Part shown: one piece after another, positions 35,549-44,898 of the stretch
Numbering within the stretch: position 1 is the stretch's first letter
How the letters are laid out: each line of letters starts with the position of its first letter
NCBI GenBank assembly: GCA_963814875.1
Contig: CAWFFJ010000019.1
Span: 93,474 to 157,473 of the forward strand
Origin: CAVSIS01 sp963814875
GTDB taxonomy: Bacteria; Acidobacteriota; Thermoanaerobaculia; Thermoanaerobaculales; Sulfomarinibacteraceae
Direction of reading: 5' to 3'
Length of the DNA: 64,000 bases
The notes under the pieces: model-generated
What the model was told of the DNA's origin: nothing
Databases searched by the model: none
The model's input: only the letters and a program-made list of their open reading frames with translations
Translations under genes and position numbers: made by a program

Positions 35549-36409
35549 GTGCAGCGCGGACCTTCGGTCGCATGGATCGGTGATCGCCTCGTGCCATGGC
35601 CCGAGGCGGTGCTCCCGATCGAGGATCGCGGCCTGCAGTTCGCCGAGAGCGTCTACGAGGTGCTTCCGGTGACTCGCGGCCGTGCCCGTCTCGTGACGCC
35701 TCATTTCGAGCGGATGCGGACCGGGGCGGCTGCGGTCGGCGTGGAGGCGGGCGTACCGGACGACGATGTCCTCCTGGCCTTGGCGGAGCTGCTGATCGCA
35801 CGTGAGCGCCTCGACGAGGCTCTGCTCTACCTCCAGGTCACCGGAGGCGTCGCGCCTCGTCGCCACATCCCAACCGAAGGCCCCCGGCCGACCCTGGTCG
35901 CATACCTCCGTGAACATCGCTTCCCTCGTGAGGCGGACGTCGCCCGCGGGCTGACCGCGATTACCACACCAGACCCGCGCTGGGCGCACTGCGACCTCAA
36001 GACCACCATGCTCCTCCCTGCCGTCCTCGCCCGCCGCGCCGCTGCCGCGCACGGCGCCGATGAGGCAATCTTCCTCGGGCCTGATGATCGGGTCCTCGAG
36101 GGAGCCGCAAGCAACGTGTTCGCGCTCGCGGACGGCCGGCTCAGCACCCCTGGAAATAGCGAGCACATGCTTCCCGGAACGATGCGGGCTCTGGTGTATG
36201 CAGCCGCCGGCCGCCTCGGCATTCCGGTCGACGCACGCGATCTCTTTCGATACGAGCTCCTCACCGCCGACGAGGTCTTCGTGACCGCGACCTCGAGCCT
36301 CGCGCTGCCTGTGCTGGCCGTCGACGGCACGCTGGTCGGCGATGGTCGCTGCGGTCCGGTCGTCACCGCCATTGCCAACGATCTACGCCAACGCCTGGAG
36401 CTCGAGTGA
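35549..36409 (+). CDS. Class IV PLP aminotransferase (D-amino-acid transaminase-like)
   Basis: A 286-residue fold-type IV enzyme with a GTG start. Landmarks are IEDRGLQFAESVYEV, LYLQVTGGVAPRRH, the PLP Lys in CDLKTTMLLP, ADEAIFLGPDDRVLEGAASN and LPGTMRALV. The VTGGVAPRRH segment is closer to D-amino-acid transaminases (VTRGVAPR) than to branched-chain enzymes, where the equivalent is usually YIRP. A branched-chain or 4-amino-4-deoxychorismate lyase role cannot be excluded. The 3' end overlaps the M50 protease gene by 4 bases. Confidence 0.88.
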   Translation: MQRGPSVAWIGDRLVPWPEAVLPIEDRGLQFAESVYEVLPVTRGRARLVTPHFERMRTGAAAVGVEAGVPDDDVLLALAELLIARERLDEALLYLQVTGGVAPRRHIPTEGPRPTLVAYLREHRFPREADVARGLTAITTPDPRWAHCDLKTTMLLPAVLARRAAAAHGADEAIFLGPDDRVLEGAASNVFALADGRLSTPGNSEHMLPGTMRALVYAAAGRLGIPVDARDLFRYELLTADEVFVTATSSLALPVLAVDGTLVGDGRCGPVVTAIANDLRQRLELE

Positions 36410-37542
36410 AGAGCTCTCTGCGAATCGTCTCGGTGCGTGGCATCCCGGTCCGTGTCCACGCGTCCTTCCTGCTGCTGCCCGCGTTTCTGCTGTGGCAGTC
36501 CGGCGGAAACGTGCGGCTGTCCGTGGCCCTGATCGAGACCTTGCTGCTGCTGCTGCTCTTCGCGAGCGTGGTTTTCCACGAGCTCGGCCATGCCCTCGTC
36601 GCCCGTCGCTGGGGGATCGAGACCCGCTCGATCGTCCTCTATCCGTTCGGCGGGGTCTCCAACTTTTCCCAGCGACCTCCAGGGGGACGCGCCGAGCTTG
36701 CTATCTCACTCGCCGGACCTGCGGTCAACCTGGTGATTGCTGTTGCGCTGTGGCTGATCGCGTCTGCCGGCGAGATGCCAATGACGGCCGAAGAGATGGT
36801 GAGAGGCCTGGCGTGGATCAATCTCCTGATCGCGGGTTTCAATCTGCTGCCAGCGTTCCCTCTTGACGGAGGTCGCGTCCTGCGAGGTGCCCTCAGCGAG
36901 CGTCTCGGAGAGGCACGCGCCACCGTGTGGGCGGCCTCCGCCGGCCAGGTCACCGCTGTTGTCCTGATCGGCGTCGGTATCTTCCACGAGCCGTGGCTGG
37001 CCCTCGCCGGCGTGGTGCTGCTGCCAGCCGCCAACCTCGAGCTACGCGCCGCCCTGCGCCGTCGCGAGCTCGATCGCACGACGGTCATGGCAGTGGTCCC
37101 GCCACGACCGCTGCGGGTCGGTGCCGGCGTCACGTTCGACGAGGTCGGCACGCGCTGGCAGCGCAGCCCGCTGAGCGACGTCGTCGTGGACGACGGACCG
37201 ACCCTCGCCTGGATCCCGGCCGCCAGGATGTGGCAGGGCTTCGGACATGGAGCCGGGCCGACCCGTATCGGCGACATTGCCGATCCCCTTGAGCTGCGCC
37301 TCGCTGCCGACACTCCCCTGGCCGAGGCCAAGCGCCTGCTCGCAAACCGCCGCGCAGACACGGCCGCCCTGGTCGACGACCACGGCAACGTGATCGGGGT
37401 CCTCACCAGTGATCGCCTGCGCCGCGCGCTCGCCCTGCGCGACAGCCTCGAGAGCTCGCGCTTCGGCCCGTTTGCCGACGGTCCGCCGAGCGAGGAAGCC
37501 ACTGCTGCTGACAACCCCGCCCCACCGCACCCACCCCACTGA
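36406..37542 (+). CDS. Site-2-type intramembrane metalloprotease (M50) with CBS domains
   Basis: A 378-residue membrane protease of the Rip3/SpoIVFB-like subgroup. The zinc motif HELGH occurs in VVFHELGHALVARR, and the third ligand motif is NLLPAFPLDGGRVLRG. Helices cover residues 18-210. The C-terminal third is a cytoplasmic CBS-pair-like region (DEVGTRWQRSPLSDVVVDD and LAEAKRLLANRRADTAALVD with HGNVIGVLTSDRL), followed by a Pro-rich tail. Such proteins release membrane-tethered transcription factors or anti-sigma factors. The target is not evident. A GTG start overlaps the aminotransferase stop. Confidence 0.9.
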   Translation: MKSSLRIVSVRGIPVRVHASFLLLPAFLLWQSGGNVRLSVALIETLLLLLLFASVVFHELGHALVARRWGIETRSIVLYPFGGVSNFSQRPPGGRAELAISLAGPAVNLVIAVALWLIASAGEMPMTAEEMVRGLAWINLLIAGFNLLPAFPLDGGRVLRGALSERLGEARATVWAASAGQVTAVVLIGVGIFHEPWLALAGVVLLPAANLELRAALRRRELDRTTVMAVVPPRPLRVGAGVTFDEVGTRWQRSPLSDVVVDDGPTLAWIPAARMWQGFGHGAGPTRIGDIADPLELRLAADTPLAEAKRLLANRRADTAALVDDHGNVIGVLTSDRLRRALALRDSLESSRFGPFADGPPSEEATAADNPAPPHPPH

Positions 37543-37566
37543 CTCGCCACGAGACGATCCAATTGA

Positions 37567-37584
37567 CCGCGCCACATGGCGCGG
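37567..37584. terminator. Hairpin between convergent genes
   Basis: CCGCGCCA-CA-TGGCGCGG is a perfect 8-bp GC-rich stem with a 2-base loop, 25 bases after the M50 protease stop and in the gap to the convergent TPR gene. No U-tract follows, so it is only a likely terminator. Confidence 0.5.
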
Positions 37585-37670
37585 ACGACCCTGACGGCCC
37601 TTTCGACACACCTTTTCAGGGGCCCGGCCGGGAACTCCGTTCGAAGCGGAAGACCTTGGCGATCTGCAGG

Positions 37671-40565
37671 CTAGTTGGCTCGGCGTCGCTGGGAGAGGCT
37701 CGACAAGCGTTCCTGTACGTCCCGAAAACCTGCCCGCTCGGACTCGATCTCCTCGAGGACGCCGTAGGCGCGACCGACGTCGCCGGCCAGCTCGAGGGCT
37801 GACGCGAGGTCGTAGCGCAGGGCCATGCGTGGCTCCGGCTCGAGGCCCGGCGCTTGGAGCGCGCGCTCGAACCACTCCACTGCCGAGGTCGGGATACCCT
37901 GCTCCACGTAGCACACGCCGATCATCGAGCAGCACTCGACAAAGTAGCCCGGGTCGCGGGAGGCAATCTGAAACTCGCGAATCGCCTCCGGGATGAGGCC
38001 CATCTCCTTGTATGCGATGCCGAGGTTGAAGTGGGTGTCGGAGTCCTCCTCGGACAGCTGCTCTGCAACACCCTTCTGAAACTCGCGAAAGACCTCCTCG
38101 AGGAGGGCTTCGTCCTTGCCCCGTCCCGTGGCCTCGTCGACCATCGCCTCTTCCTCCGCGAGCTCTTGCTCGAGCTCACGGGCGAGGTCGATGTACTCCT
38201 CCTCCTCGGCAAACAGCTCCTCGGGCGCTTCGTGAATGCCGGAGACCTCTTCTAGGAGCACACCCTTGGCCTTCAGTGCCATCCGCCGCTCGGTAACCTC
38301 CGGATCGCCGGGGTACTCCCCTTCCAAGCGGCCGAGCATTCGCAGTGCGTCCTCGTAGAGCTCCTGGGCGATGAAGAAGTCGATCTGCTGGAGGTCGTCA
38401 CTTGCCGGTCCGGCAAGGCCGTCGATCTCGACCAGCTCCTCCTGGATCGGAACCTCGAGCAGCTCCGGCTCGGGAGACATCGCCTCCGATGGGGAGACTG
38501 GAGGTTCCGCTCGCTCGGAGGGGGGCTGGACCGTTTCCAGCGCGGCGGACCGCGGGGAAGGCGCGCCATTCGGAGCGGCGGCCCCGGCTCCGGACGGCTG
38601 CTCGCCATGGCGGGGACCGAGGATCGACCGCTCGAGCTCGTCGAGAGCCGTGAAGGCGGCGGACGACATGTCCTGTTCCCGCGCCGGAGGCGCTGCAGGC
38701 AGCTCGTCGAAGCTCAGCATCACGGGTTCGTCGAGTGACTCCGCATTGACAGCGTCGGCGTCTTCGAAGAAGGAGGCTGGAACTGACGACGGACCGAACC
38801 CAGTCTCGGTCTCGGACGGGACATCGGCGCCGTCGAAATCGACGATCTCGAAGTCCACATCGCCCGACGACGCCTCCACGACGGCCGGCTCCGGAGTGAC
38901 CTCCCCGAAGTCTTGCAGCTCCATGAACCCCTCGTCATCGACGTCGAGCAAGATGACGTCGTGCTCACCACCGTCGGTGTCGGACACTGCTGCCGACGCA
39001 TCGGACGGTATGCCAAGGGACGGAACTGCCTCGGTCAGTGCGTGCAACGACTCGGTGTCGCCACGCTCACGGTAGGCTGTGGCCACGGGACGGGCGTATG
39101 GCTCGGCCTCCCCAGCCCTGCCCTGCTCAATCAGCAGCGTCACCAGTCTCTCGCGCGCTTCGAACTGCTCGGGGAAGTACTTGACGATCTCTCGCAGGTG
39201 GTTGATCGCCTTTTCCGCCAGCCCGTACTTGGCGAAGACGTTGGCTTCTGCGAGCCGTTCATTTGGTTCGAAGGGAGCGCCGCCGGATGCTGCTGCGGGT
39301 GGCACGGGGGCCTCGACGGCAGGTGCTTCTTCCGACGGCGCGCCGACCGCTGCGCCGTCCATCCCGACCGGCTCCTCGAACTGAATGTCTCCGACGTCGA
39401 CGCCGTCGATCTGGGCAAGGCGCTGGCGAAAGAGGTCGTTGCTCGGGTCGGTACCGAGCAGCTCCATATAGAATCGCCGCGCGAGGTCCCTCTGACCCGA
39501 TCGGAAGTACTGATCAGCCAGCGCGGCACGCAGCGTGAACACCATCTCGTTGTTGCCCGAAGGCTGGTAGGCGCGCAGGGCCAGCGTCAGCACCTTGACA
39601 TCTCCAGGCGCTGCCGTGAGGAGGTCCCGGACCGCTTCCTGCACCTTGGCGAAGCTGCCCTCTGACAGGAGCTTCTCCAACGCCGGCACCATCAACTCGC
39701 GGGCCTTGGCGGACTCGCCGTGTTGGAGCAGCGAGCTGCCGACCATCAGCCTGACCTGGACGTTGTCGGGCTGCTCTGCCAGGATCCGCTCGGCCGCGGT
39801 CATCGCCTGACTCGGGCTGCCCGATCCAAGCAGAGCTCTCACCTCGAGGAGTTTCAGCTCCTCGTCGTCTGGAGAAAGTCCAAGCGCCGCGGCGATGAAC
39901 TCGCACGCCTCTGCCGCCTTCCCATCCGCTAGCAGTGCGTCGGCCAGGGGAGCGAGAAAGCGTCCGCTCGGCGGTCCCTGTTCAAGGACGTGGCGGTACA
40001 GCCGCTCGGCCTCCTCGAGCTTTCCGCGCTCGAGCAGCATCCGGCCGAGTCGGTCGTAGACTTTGAGTGCGCCCTCGCTCTCGCCGCTCTGTAGCAGCAG
40101 GTCGGCGAGCTTGAGATGCGCCATGTGATTCGATGGGTCGAGCTGCGACAGCTTGGTGTAGGCCTCGATGGCCTTTGGCATCTCCTCGTTGCGCAGATAC
40201 CAGTCAGCGAGGGTCCGATACTGGTTGATCGCCTCGACCACGAGGCCCTGCTGGATGTAGAGCTCCGCGAGCTGCTCGAAGATGTCGAGGCGTTGGGGAA
40301 CGAGTCGGTTGATCTTCTTGAGAATCGCGATCGCCTTCGGGATGAACCCATCTCGCTGAAAGGCCCTGGCGATGCGCTCGTACAGCTCGACGGCCTTGTC
40401 GATGTCACCGATGCGGCCGTACAGGTCGCCGATCCGATTGATGGTGTTGGCGTCTCCCGGGTTGGCTTTGAGGAGCTTCTCGTACTCTCGGATGGCCTGA
40501 TCGATCCTGCCCTTCTGGACCAGCTTCTCAGCTTCCCGAAGGATTTTGTCTCGATTGACGGCCAT
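37671..40565 (-). CDS. Large TPR-repeat protein
   Basis: A 964-residue protein without signal peptide. Residues 1-400 are a tandem tetratricopeptide array beginning AEKLVQKGRIDQAIREYEKL, with successive DLYGRIGDIDKAVELYERIA-type repeats. About residues 405-460 and 520-730 are long acidic, Glu/Asp/Ser/Pro-rich low-complexity segments (VDFEIVDFDGADVPSETE) around further TPR units. Residues 740-960 carry a final TPR block (NLGIAYKEMGLIPEAIREFQ). It resembles the large cytoplasmic TPR scaffolds of deltaproteobacteria and Acidobacteriota, likely a protein-interaction scaffold. The stop is the TAG of a TAGCCTGCA repeat motif. Confidence 0.88.
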   Translation of the reverse strand: MAVNRDKILREAEKLVQKGRIDQAIREYEKLLKANPGDANTINRIGDLYGRIGDIDKAVELYERIARAFQRDGFIPKAIAILKKINRLVPQRLDIFEQLAELYIQQGLVVEAINQYRTLADWYLRNEEMPKAIEAYTKLSQLDPSNHMAHLKLADLLLQSGESEGALKVYDRLGRMLLERGKLEEAERLYRHVLEQGPPSGRFLAPLADALLADGKAAEACEFIAAALGLSPDDEELKLLEVRALLGSGSPSQAMTAAERILAEQPDNVQVRLMVGSSLLQHGESAKARELMVPALEKLLSEGSFAKVQEAVRDLLTAAPGDVKVLTLALRAYQPSGNNEMVFTLRAALADQYFRSGQRDLARRFYMELLGTDPSNDLFRQRLAQIDGVDVGDIQFEEPVGMDGAAVGAPSEEAPAVEAPVPPAAASGGAPFEPNERLAEANVFAKYGLAEKAINHLREIVKYFPEQFEARERLVTLLIEQGRAGEAEPYARPVATAYRERGDTESLHALTEAVPSLGIPSDASAAVSDTDGGEHDVILLDVDDEGFMELQDFGEVTPEPAVVEASSGDVDFEIVDFDGADVPSETETGFGPSSVPASFFEDADAVNAESLDEPVMLSFDELPAAPPAREQDMSSAAFTALDELERSILGPRHGEQPSGAGAAAPNGAPSPRSAALETVQPPSERAEPPVSPSEAMSPEPELLEVPIQEELVEIDGLAGPASDDLQQIDFFIAQELYEDALRMLGRLEGEYPGDPEVTERRMALKAKGVLLEEVSGIHEAPEELFAEEEEYIDLARELEQELAEEEAMVDEATGRGKDEALLEEVFREFQKGVAEQLSEEDSDTHFNLGIAYKEMGLIPEAIREFQIASRDPGYFVECCSMIGVCYVEQGIPTSAVEWFERALQAPGLEPEPRMALRYDLASALELAGDVGRAYGVLEEIESERAGFRDVQERLSSLSQRRRAN

Positions 40566-40601
40566 GCAGTCCTTTCCCTTCCAAGACCGAGCCCGCAGGC
40601 A

Positions 40602-41213
40602 TTATGGTAGCACAGGGGACCAGGCGAAACTCCGACGGTGCAGGAAGCTCCGCCCGCTGCGGTCGAGCGCCAAACGGTGCTCGACGGTACCGTATCCCTT
40701 GTTTCGATCCCACGACCACGCGGGATGCCGGAGCGCCAGTTTCACCATCAGCCGATCACGGTGGACCTTGGCGAGAATCGACGCGGCGGCCACGCAGAAC
40801 CACTCCCGGTCGGCGCCGACCGCGTTGAGACAGGGCAGCCCGAGATCACCCAGGTCCATGGCATCCACGACCACCTTCGCACTCGCGCCAGGGTCGGCGA
40901 CCGCTGCCACCGCCGCCCGCATGGCTAAGCGGGTCGCCTCGAGGATGTTCAGCCGGTCGATGACCTCGTTCCAGATTTCGACGATCGCCCAGGTGTGGGC
41001 GGCCACCATCAACGGCGCCGCCAGAGCCTCGCGAGCCGCAGCGGTGAGTCGTTTCGAATCTTGGACACGGGCCTCGACGGGGATGGTATCGAAGGCTGCA
41101 GCACAGACGACGACGGGGCCCGCCAGGGAGCCCCGTCCGACCTCGTCCACTCCGATCACGACCGCCGACGTTGCGAGGAGCCGACGATCGAGCTCGCCGA
41201 GGATCTGCCTCAC
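40602..41213 (-). CDS. rnhB: Ribonuclease HII
   Basis: A 203-residue enzyme that cleaves RNA in RNA-DNA hybrids and at single ribonucleotides. The N-terminal active-site motif VIGVDEVGRGSLAGPVV supplies the acidic DE pair. KVVVDAMDLGDLGLP and AAASILAKVHRDRLM carry the remaining conserved residues, and WDRNKGYGTVEHRLAL is the nucleic-acid-binding region. The start overlaps the rplS stop by 4 bases, the usual rplS-rnhB linkage. Confidence 0.95.
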   Translation of the reverse strand: MRQILGELDRRLLATSAVVIGVDEVGRGSLAGPVVVCAAAFDTIPVEARVQDSKRLTAAAREALAAPLMVAAHTWAIVEIWNEVIDRLNILEATRLAMRAAVAAVADPGASAKVVVDAMDLGDLGLPCLNAVGADREWFCVAAASILAKVHRDRLMVKLALRHPAWSWDRNKGYGTVEHRLALDRSGRSFLHRRSFAWSPVLP

Positions 41214-41560
41214 TGGTTGCGTGCGCGCTCCTTGATGCGCGCAGCCTTGCCGCGCAGAGACCGGATGTAGTACAGCTTGGCTCGCCGCACACGACCGCGC
41301 CTGGAGACCTCGATCTTGGCGATTGAGGGGCTGTGCAGCGGGAAGACCCGCTCGACTCCGATGCCACCTGAGATCTTGCGTACTGTGAAGGTCTCGGAGA
41401 TGCCGCCGTGCTTTCTCGCCACGACCAGCCCTTCGAAGATCTGGATGCGCTCTTTCTCGCCTTCCTTCAATCGCACGTGGACCTTAAGGGTGTCGCCCGA
41501 ACGAAAGTTGGGGATGTCGCTCTTCAGGTACTCCTGGGTCAGTTCACGGATGAGTTCCAT
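41210..41560 (-). CDS. rplS: Ribosomal protein L19
   Basis: A 116-residue 50S subunit protein. The ATG at 41560 (MELIRELTQEYLKSDIPNFR) is the canonical start; in-frame codons further upstream lie in a repeat-bearing non-coding gap. Family stretches are GDTLKVHVRLKEGEKERIQI, FEGLVVARKHGG, FTVRKISGGIGVERVFPLHS and SRRGRVRRAKLYYIR. The gap upstream (41561-41719) carries a TAGCCTGCATGTTTCACC motif at 41648-41665. Confidence 0.97.
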   Translation of the reverse strand: MELIRELTQEYLKSDIPNFRSGDTLKVHVRLKEGEKERIQIFEGLVVARKHGGISETFTVRKISGGIGVERVFPLHSPSIAKIEVSRRGRVRRAKLYYIRSLRGKAARIKERARNQ

Positions 41561-41647
41561 CGTCGTTCGCCTCCTCGGGGGGCCGGGCGCGCCTTGGGCG
41601 TCCGGGAGGCGGGAGTATACCGGCGTTCCTCCGACCTCGCAAGGCCT

Positions 41648-41675
41648 TAGCCTGCATGTTTCACCAGCGTGGCGG
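41648..41675 (+). repeat. TAGCCTGCATGTTTCACC motif
   Basis: TAGCCTGCATGTTTCACCAG lies in the gap upstream of rplS. It is the clearest of four copies: 31656-31641 (minus, in the metK stop), 37673-37661 (minus, in the TPR-gene stop) and 45496-45480 (minus, one change). Confidence 0.55.
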
Positions 41676-41719
41676 CTGCGGAGGGAGAGGGACTGCAATC
41701 TGCGCCGGGTTCGCAGGCC

Positions 41720-42295
41720 TCAGGCTTCCTCGACGTGTTCCTCCTCGTCGGCCGGCGCAGCGATCGCGAACAGTCTCACCATGCCGTCGTGCTCGACGAG
41801 GATTACCCTGCCGTGGCCATCCAGCACCGTGTCGTCAGGCCATGGCGCCCCGTCCCCTGCTTGGAACGGCCGAAATCCGAACGGCACCTCTGCCCCGTCG
41901 GGCGCGAGCCAGTCCGGAATCACGAGGTCCCAGCGCTCGGCCTCCTCGGGCACGCTGAGAAACTCGAGCGTGTCGAACGGCAGGGTCGCAACCTCGGTGC
42001 GGTCGGCGACCAGCGCCTCGGCCTCGCCAATGAGATCGTCCACGATCTGCTCCGTGAGCTCGCCGACCATCTCCGGGTCGTCGGTGCCCTCGACCTCGGC
42101 CGTGATCAGCATTCGATAGACCGAACCGACAAGCTCGTCGCCGGCCGAGTAGTCGGCAGCCAGCTCGCGACCCTGCTCGTCCTCCACATCGTAGGAGCTG
42201 CCGTGCAGCAGGTCGCGAACCACCAGCGCCAGGAGCAGCTGCTCCGGGCTCTCAGCCGGAAACTCCAACTCGAGCGACGTCTCGATCTTACTCAT
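41720..42295 (-). CDS. Hypothetical acidic protein
   Basis: A 191-residue, Glu/Asp-rich soluble protein I do not recognise. The ATG at 42295 follows GGAGGCTTCG. It begins MSKIETSLELEFPAESPEQL and has alternating predicted helices (LLLALVVRDLLHG, VGELTEQIVDDLIGEAEALV) and later short beta segments (HGRVILVEHDGMVRLFAIAA). There is no signal peptide or membrane helix. It sits between rplS and a PrsW-like protease on the same strand. Confidence 0.75.
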   Translation of the reverse strand: MSKIETSLELEFPAESPEQLLLALVVRDLLHGSSYDVEDEQGRELAADYSAGDELVGSVYRMLITAEVEGTDDPEMVGELTEQIVDDLIGEAEALVADRTEVATLPFDTLEFLSVPEEAERWDLVIPDWLAPDGAEVPFGFRPFQAGDGAPWPDDTVLDGHGRVILVEHDGMVRLFAIAAPADEEEHVEEA

Positions 42296-42336
42296 CGAAG
42301 CCTCCACTCAGGTCGCCCCGACCGTCCGCCGGGACG

Positions 42337-43332
42337 CTACAGCACCCGTTCGTCCAAGAACGCGGCGCTCGCACCCTCCCACCGTTTGGCAACAACCACC
42401 GCGACCACGAGCACCAGATATGACAGGCCGCCGACCGCCACCGCGAGGGCGGGCAGGAACGCGACCGTATTGTACGTGCCGTGGAGCGCCGCCACCAGTA
42501 CCAGTACCGGTCCGGCGACTCGCAACAACCGGCCCGGGGCCAAGGACCCCGTGGCCGCGACCACACCGATCGCGAACGCCAGTGACCCACTCCAAACGGC
42601 GTGCAGGAACGGTGTCATCAGCAGCCGCGCGAGGACGACATCCTGACGGGTGAATGCCATACCCCACAGGCGGGCGCCAAACTTCTCGGAGTAAAGGATG
42701 TTCTCCAAACCCGCGAAGACGAGACCCGAGGTGACGCCGAGGAGCAGGACCGCCTGCAGGCTCGGCCGTCTCCCGGAACGGCGCACGATCCACACCGTGA
42801 CCAGAACCGGCAGCCCCTTGGTGAGTTCCTCGGCGATCCCAACACCGGTGAAGAAGCCCGCCCAACTCAGCAGCAGCTGGGGTGCGGCGATCAGTCGGTA
42901 CATCGGCGCCAGGACGACCATCAGTCCGGGCAAGACCGCGACCATCCCGGGCACCACGACCAGCGCCGCCACAAGCGCGAAGTCACCCGGCAGCGACCCG
43001 CGCAGGTTGAGCCGGAAGAGGTGACGGAAGAGCAGAAACCAGAGCAGTGCGAAGTAGACGATCAGACCCTGGTCGCGAGGGAGGCCGACCGCCGCCATGA
43101 GCAGCGGCATCAGCGCCAAGGCCAGCACCACCCAGAAAACCTGGGAGGACACGATCCGGCGAGCGGTCGGGCGGTCGACGCGCAGAACGGCGGCAATCCC
43201 GCCCTGCTCTACAGCGCTGACCCTCTCGCGCACCACGAGCCGGGCCATCTGCTGCTCATACTCCTCGTCGTCGATGAGCCCGCTGTCGTACAGCCGGCGG
43301 TAGGCGTCGCGCAGCTCCTCGAAGTGGCTCAC
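42337..43332 (-). CDS. PrsW-family intramembrane metalloprotease
   Basis: A 331-residue membrane protein. The GTG at 43332 is chosen because it opens a SHOCT-like N-terminus (FEELRDAYRRLYDSGLIDDE) and leaves a short gap to the upstream gene. About eight helices follow. The PrsW motifs are GIAEELTKGLPVL, SGLVFAGLENILYSE, PFLHAVWSGSLAFAIG and LHGTYNTVAF, supplying the EE pair, the conserved Glu and the His residues of the CPBP/PrsW active site. In Bacillus PrsW cleaves an anti-sigma factor; here the target is unknown. Confidence 0.87.
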   Translation of the reverse strand: MSHFEELRDAYRRLYDSGLIDDEEYEQQMARLVVRERVSAVEQGGIAAVLRVDRPTARRIVSSQVFWVVLALALMPLLMAAVGLPRDQGLIVYFALLWFLLFRHLFRLNLRGSLPGDFALVAALVVVPGMVAVLPGLMVVLAPMYRLIAAPQLLLSWAGFFTGVGIAEELTKGLPVLVTVWIVRRSGRRPSLQAVLLLGVTSGLVFAGLENILYSEKFGARLWGMAFTRQDVVLARLLMTPFLHAVWSGSLAFAIGVVAATGSLAPGRLLRVAGPVLVLVAALHGTYNTVAFLPALAVAVGGLSYLVLVVAVVVAKRWEGASAAFLDERVL

Positions 43333-43369
43333 CTCGCCCCCACAGTTTCTCGGACGCAACCTGCCCGTT

Positions 43370-44113
43370 TCATGCGGCGGAGGAGGCCGCATCGAGCTGG
43401 CGCACCGCAGCCCAAAAGAGCTGGCGTCGCACACGGTCCTCGTCATGTCCGAGCGCCCTCAGCACCCGTTGGACACGGCCCCTTCGGGCGCCGCTTTCGT
43501 CTTCCCGCTGGCATGCCCGCGGCGGCGGTGGAAAATCGCTCTGAGCTGCCAGCCGCCGGATCTCCGCGCGACGGATCTCATAGAGCGGACGAACCACCCT
43601 CACTGAGCCAGAAAAGTACGTGCGCGCAGGTGCGAGCGCGTCGCCGCGACCGGTGAAGAACAGTCCGAGCAGAAAGGTCTCGACCACGTCGTCGGCATGA
43701 TGGCCCAACGCCAGGGCGCGGCAGCCGCGGGCATCGGCCGCCTCGAGCAGCGTCCGGCGCCGCACCTTGGCGCAGCGAAAGCACTCGAGCGGCTGTGTCT
43801 CCGCCGGATTGAGACGCGCCGCCGCCTCCTCGACCTCGACGCCCAGCGAGCGGCACCAGGCGACGGTCTCCGTCGGGAGAGGCTCGGTCCCGTCCGCGGT
43901 GAGCCTGACGTGTAGCCCATACAGGGGGTGGGGAACGCGCAGCGATGCGTTGTGCGCGACCAGCAGCCGCACCATGACGAGGCTGTCGTGACCTCCGGAG
44001 ACCCCGAGCGCGACCGCCTCCCCCTCTCGGAGCATGTCCCAGCGATGGATGGCGCGGCGCAGCTTGCCGATGAGCCGACCGGCATGTGCCGCGGCCCCCC
44101 GGTCGCAGACCAC
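43370..44113 (-). CDS. PP-loop ATPase, TtcA-like (tRNA thiolation family)
   Basis: A protein of about 247 residues using GTG 44113, the first start after the tatC stop. The PP-loop is LGVSGGHDSLVMVRLL. CFRCAKVRRR supplies a CxxC pair as in TtcA/TilS-like proteins with an iron-sulfur site, and GHHADDVVETFLLGLFFTG is the conserved adenylate-binding region. VRPLYEIRRAEIRRLA is typical of TtcA. TtcA makes 2-thiocytidine at tRNA position 32. The C-terminal tail (RGRVQRVLRALGHDEDRV) is also like that family. A different thiolation role is possible. The exact start is uncertain. Confidence 0.82.
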   Translation of the reverse strand: MVCDRGAAAHAGRLIGKLRRAIHRWDMLREGEAVALGVSGGHDSLVMVRLLVAHNASLRVPHPLYGLHVRLTADGTEPLPTETVAWCRSLGVEVEEAAARLNPAETQPLECFRCAKVRRRTLLEAADARGCRALALGHHADDVVETFLLGLFFTGRGDALAPARTYFSGSVRVVRPLYEIRRAEIRRLAAQSDFPPPPRACQREDESGARRGRVQRVLRALGHDEDRVRRQLFWAAVRQLDAASSAA

Positions 44114-44118
44114 GAACC

Positions 44119-44898
44119 CTAATCCCTCTCGCGCGGACGCCCGAACAGAGCGGCAACGATGACCCCGATCAGATAGAGCAGGATCATCGGCGCGGCGAAC
44201 ACCGTCTGCGTGGCGACGTCGGGAGTCGGGGTAATGACCGCCGCAATGATGAAGATCGCCAGGACTGCGTACCGGAACCAGCGCAGCAGCTGGCGGGCTG
44301 TGACCACCCCGATGCGAGCAAGGAAGAAGATCAGCATCGGCATCTCGAACACGAGTCCAAGCCCGAGCAGGATCTTCGACATCATCGAGAAGTAGGTCTG
44401 GACCGTGATGACCGGCCGGAAGTCCTGCCCGACGCTGAGCAGGAAGCGCACCACCATCGGAAAGGCGATCCGGTAGCCGAAGTAGCCACCGGCGACAAAG
44501 AACATGGTGCAGAAGATGATGAACGGTGCCGCCAGGCGGCGCTCGTGACGGTAAAGACCAGGGCGCAGGAAGAGCCAAACCTCGAGCAGGATGACCGGAG
44601 ATGCGGCGAAGATCGCCGCGAGCAGGGCCACCTTGATGTAAAGCATGAACGGATCGGCGAGGGCGGTGAAGGCCAGTCGTTCTCCCTGCGGAAGGAACCG
44701 GGTGATCGGCACCGACAGCCACTCGAAGATCGGGCGCGAGACGTACCAACAGCCGAGAAAAGCGATGAACAGCGCCACCGCGATGTGGAGGATCCGACGC
44801 CGAAGCTCGTCGAGGTGGTCGAGCAGCGTCATGCGTGGGAGCTCGTTGTCCTCCTGCTCGTCTGCCAGAGGGGGAAGCTCCGACCGGGATGCGCTCAC
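44119..44898 (-). CDS. tatC: Twin-arginine translocase subunit TatC
   Basis: A 259-residue, six-helix inner-membrane protein that recognises twin-arginine signals. Typical features are MTLLDHLDELRRRILH at the N-terminus, FMLYIKVALLAAIFAASPVI, YFGYRIAFPMVVRFLL with the periplasmic loop, LGLGLVFEMPMLIFFLARIG and AVITPTPDVATQTVFAAPMI. The start overlaps the tatA stop by 4 bases. ActB, with its RR-x-FLK signal, is one expected client. Confidence 0.96.
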   Translation of the reverse strand: MSASRSELPPLADEQEDNELPRMTLLDHLDELRRRILHIAVALFIAFLGCWYVSRPIFEWLSVPITRFLPQGERLAFTALADPFMLYIKVALLAAIFAASPVILLEVWLFLRPGLYRHERRLAAPFIIFCTMFFVAGGYFGYRIAFPMVVRFLLSVGQDFRPVITVQTYFSMMSKILLGLGLVFEMPMLIFFLARIGVVTARQLLRWFRYAVLAIFIIAAVITPTPDVATQTVFAAPMILLYLIGVIVAALFGRPRERD

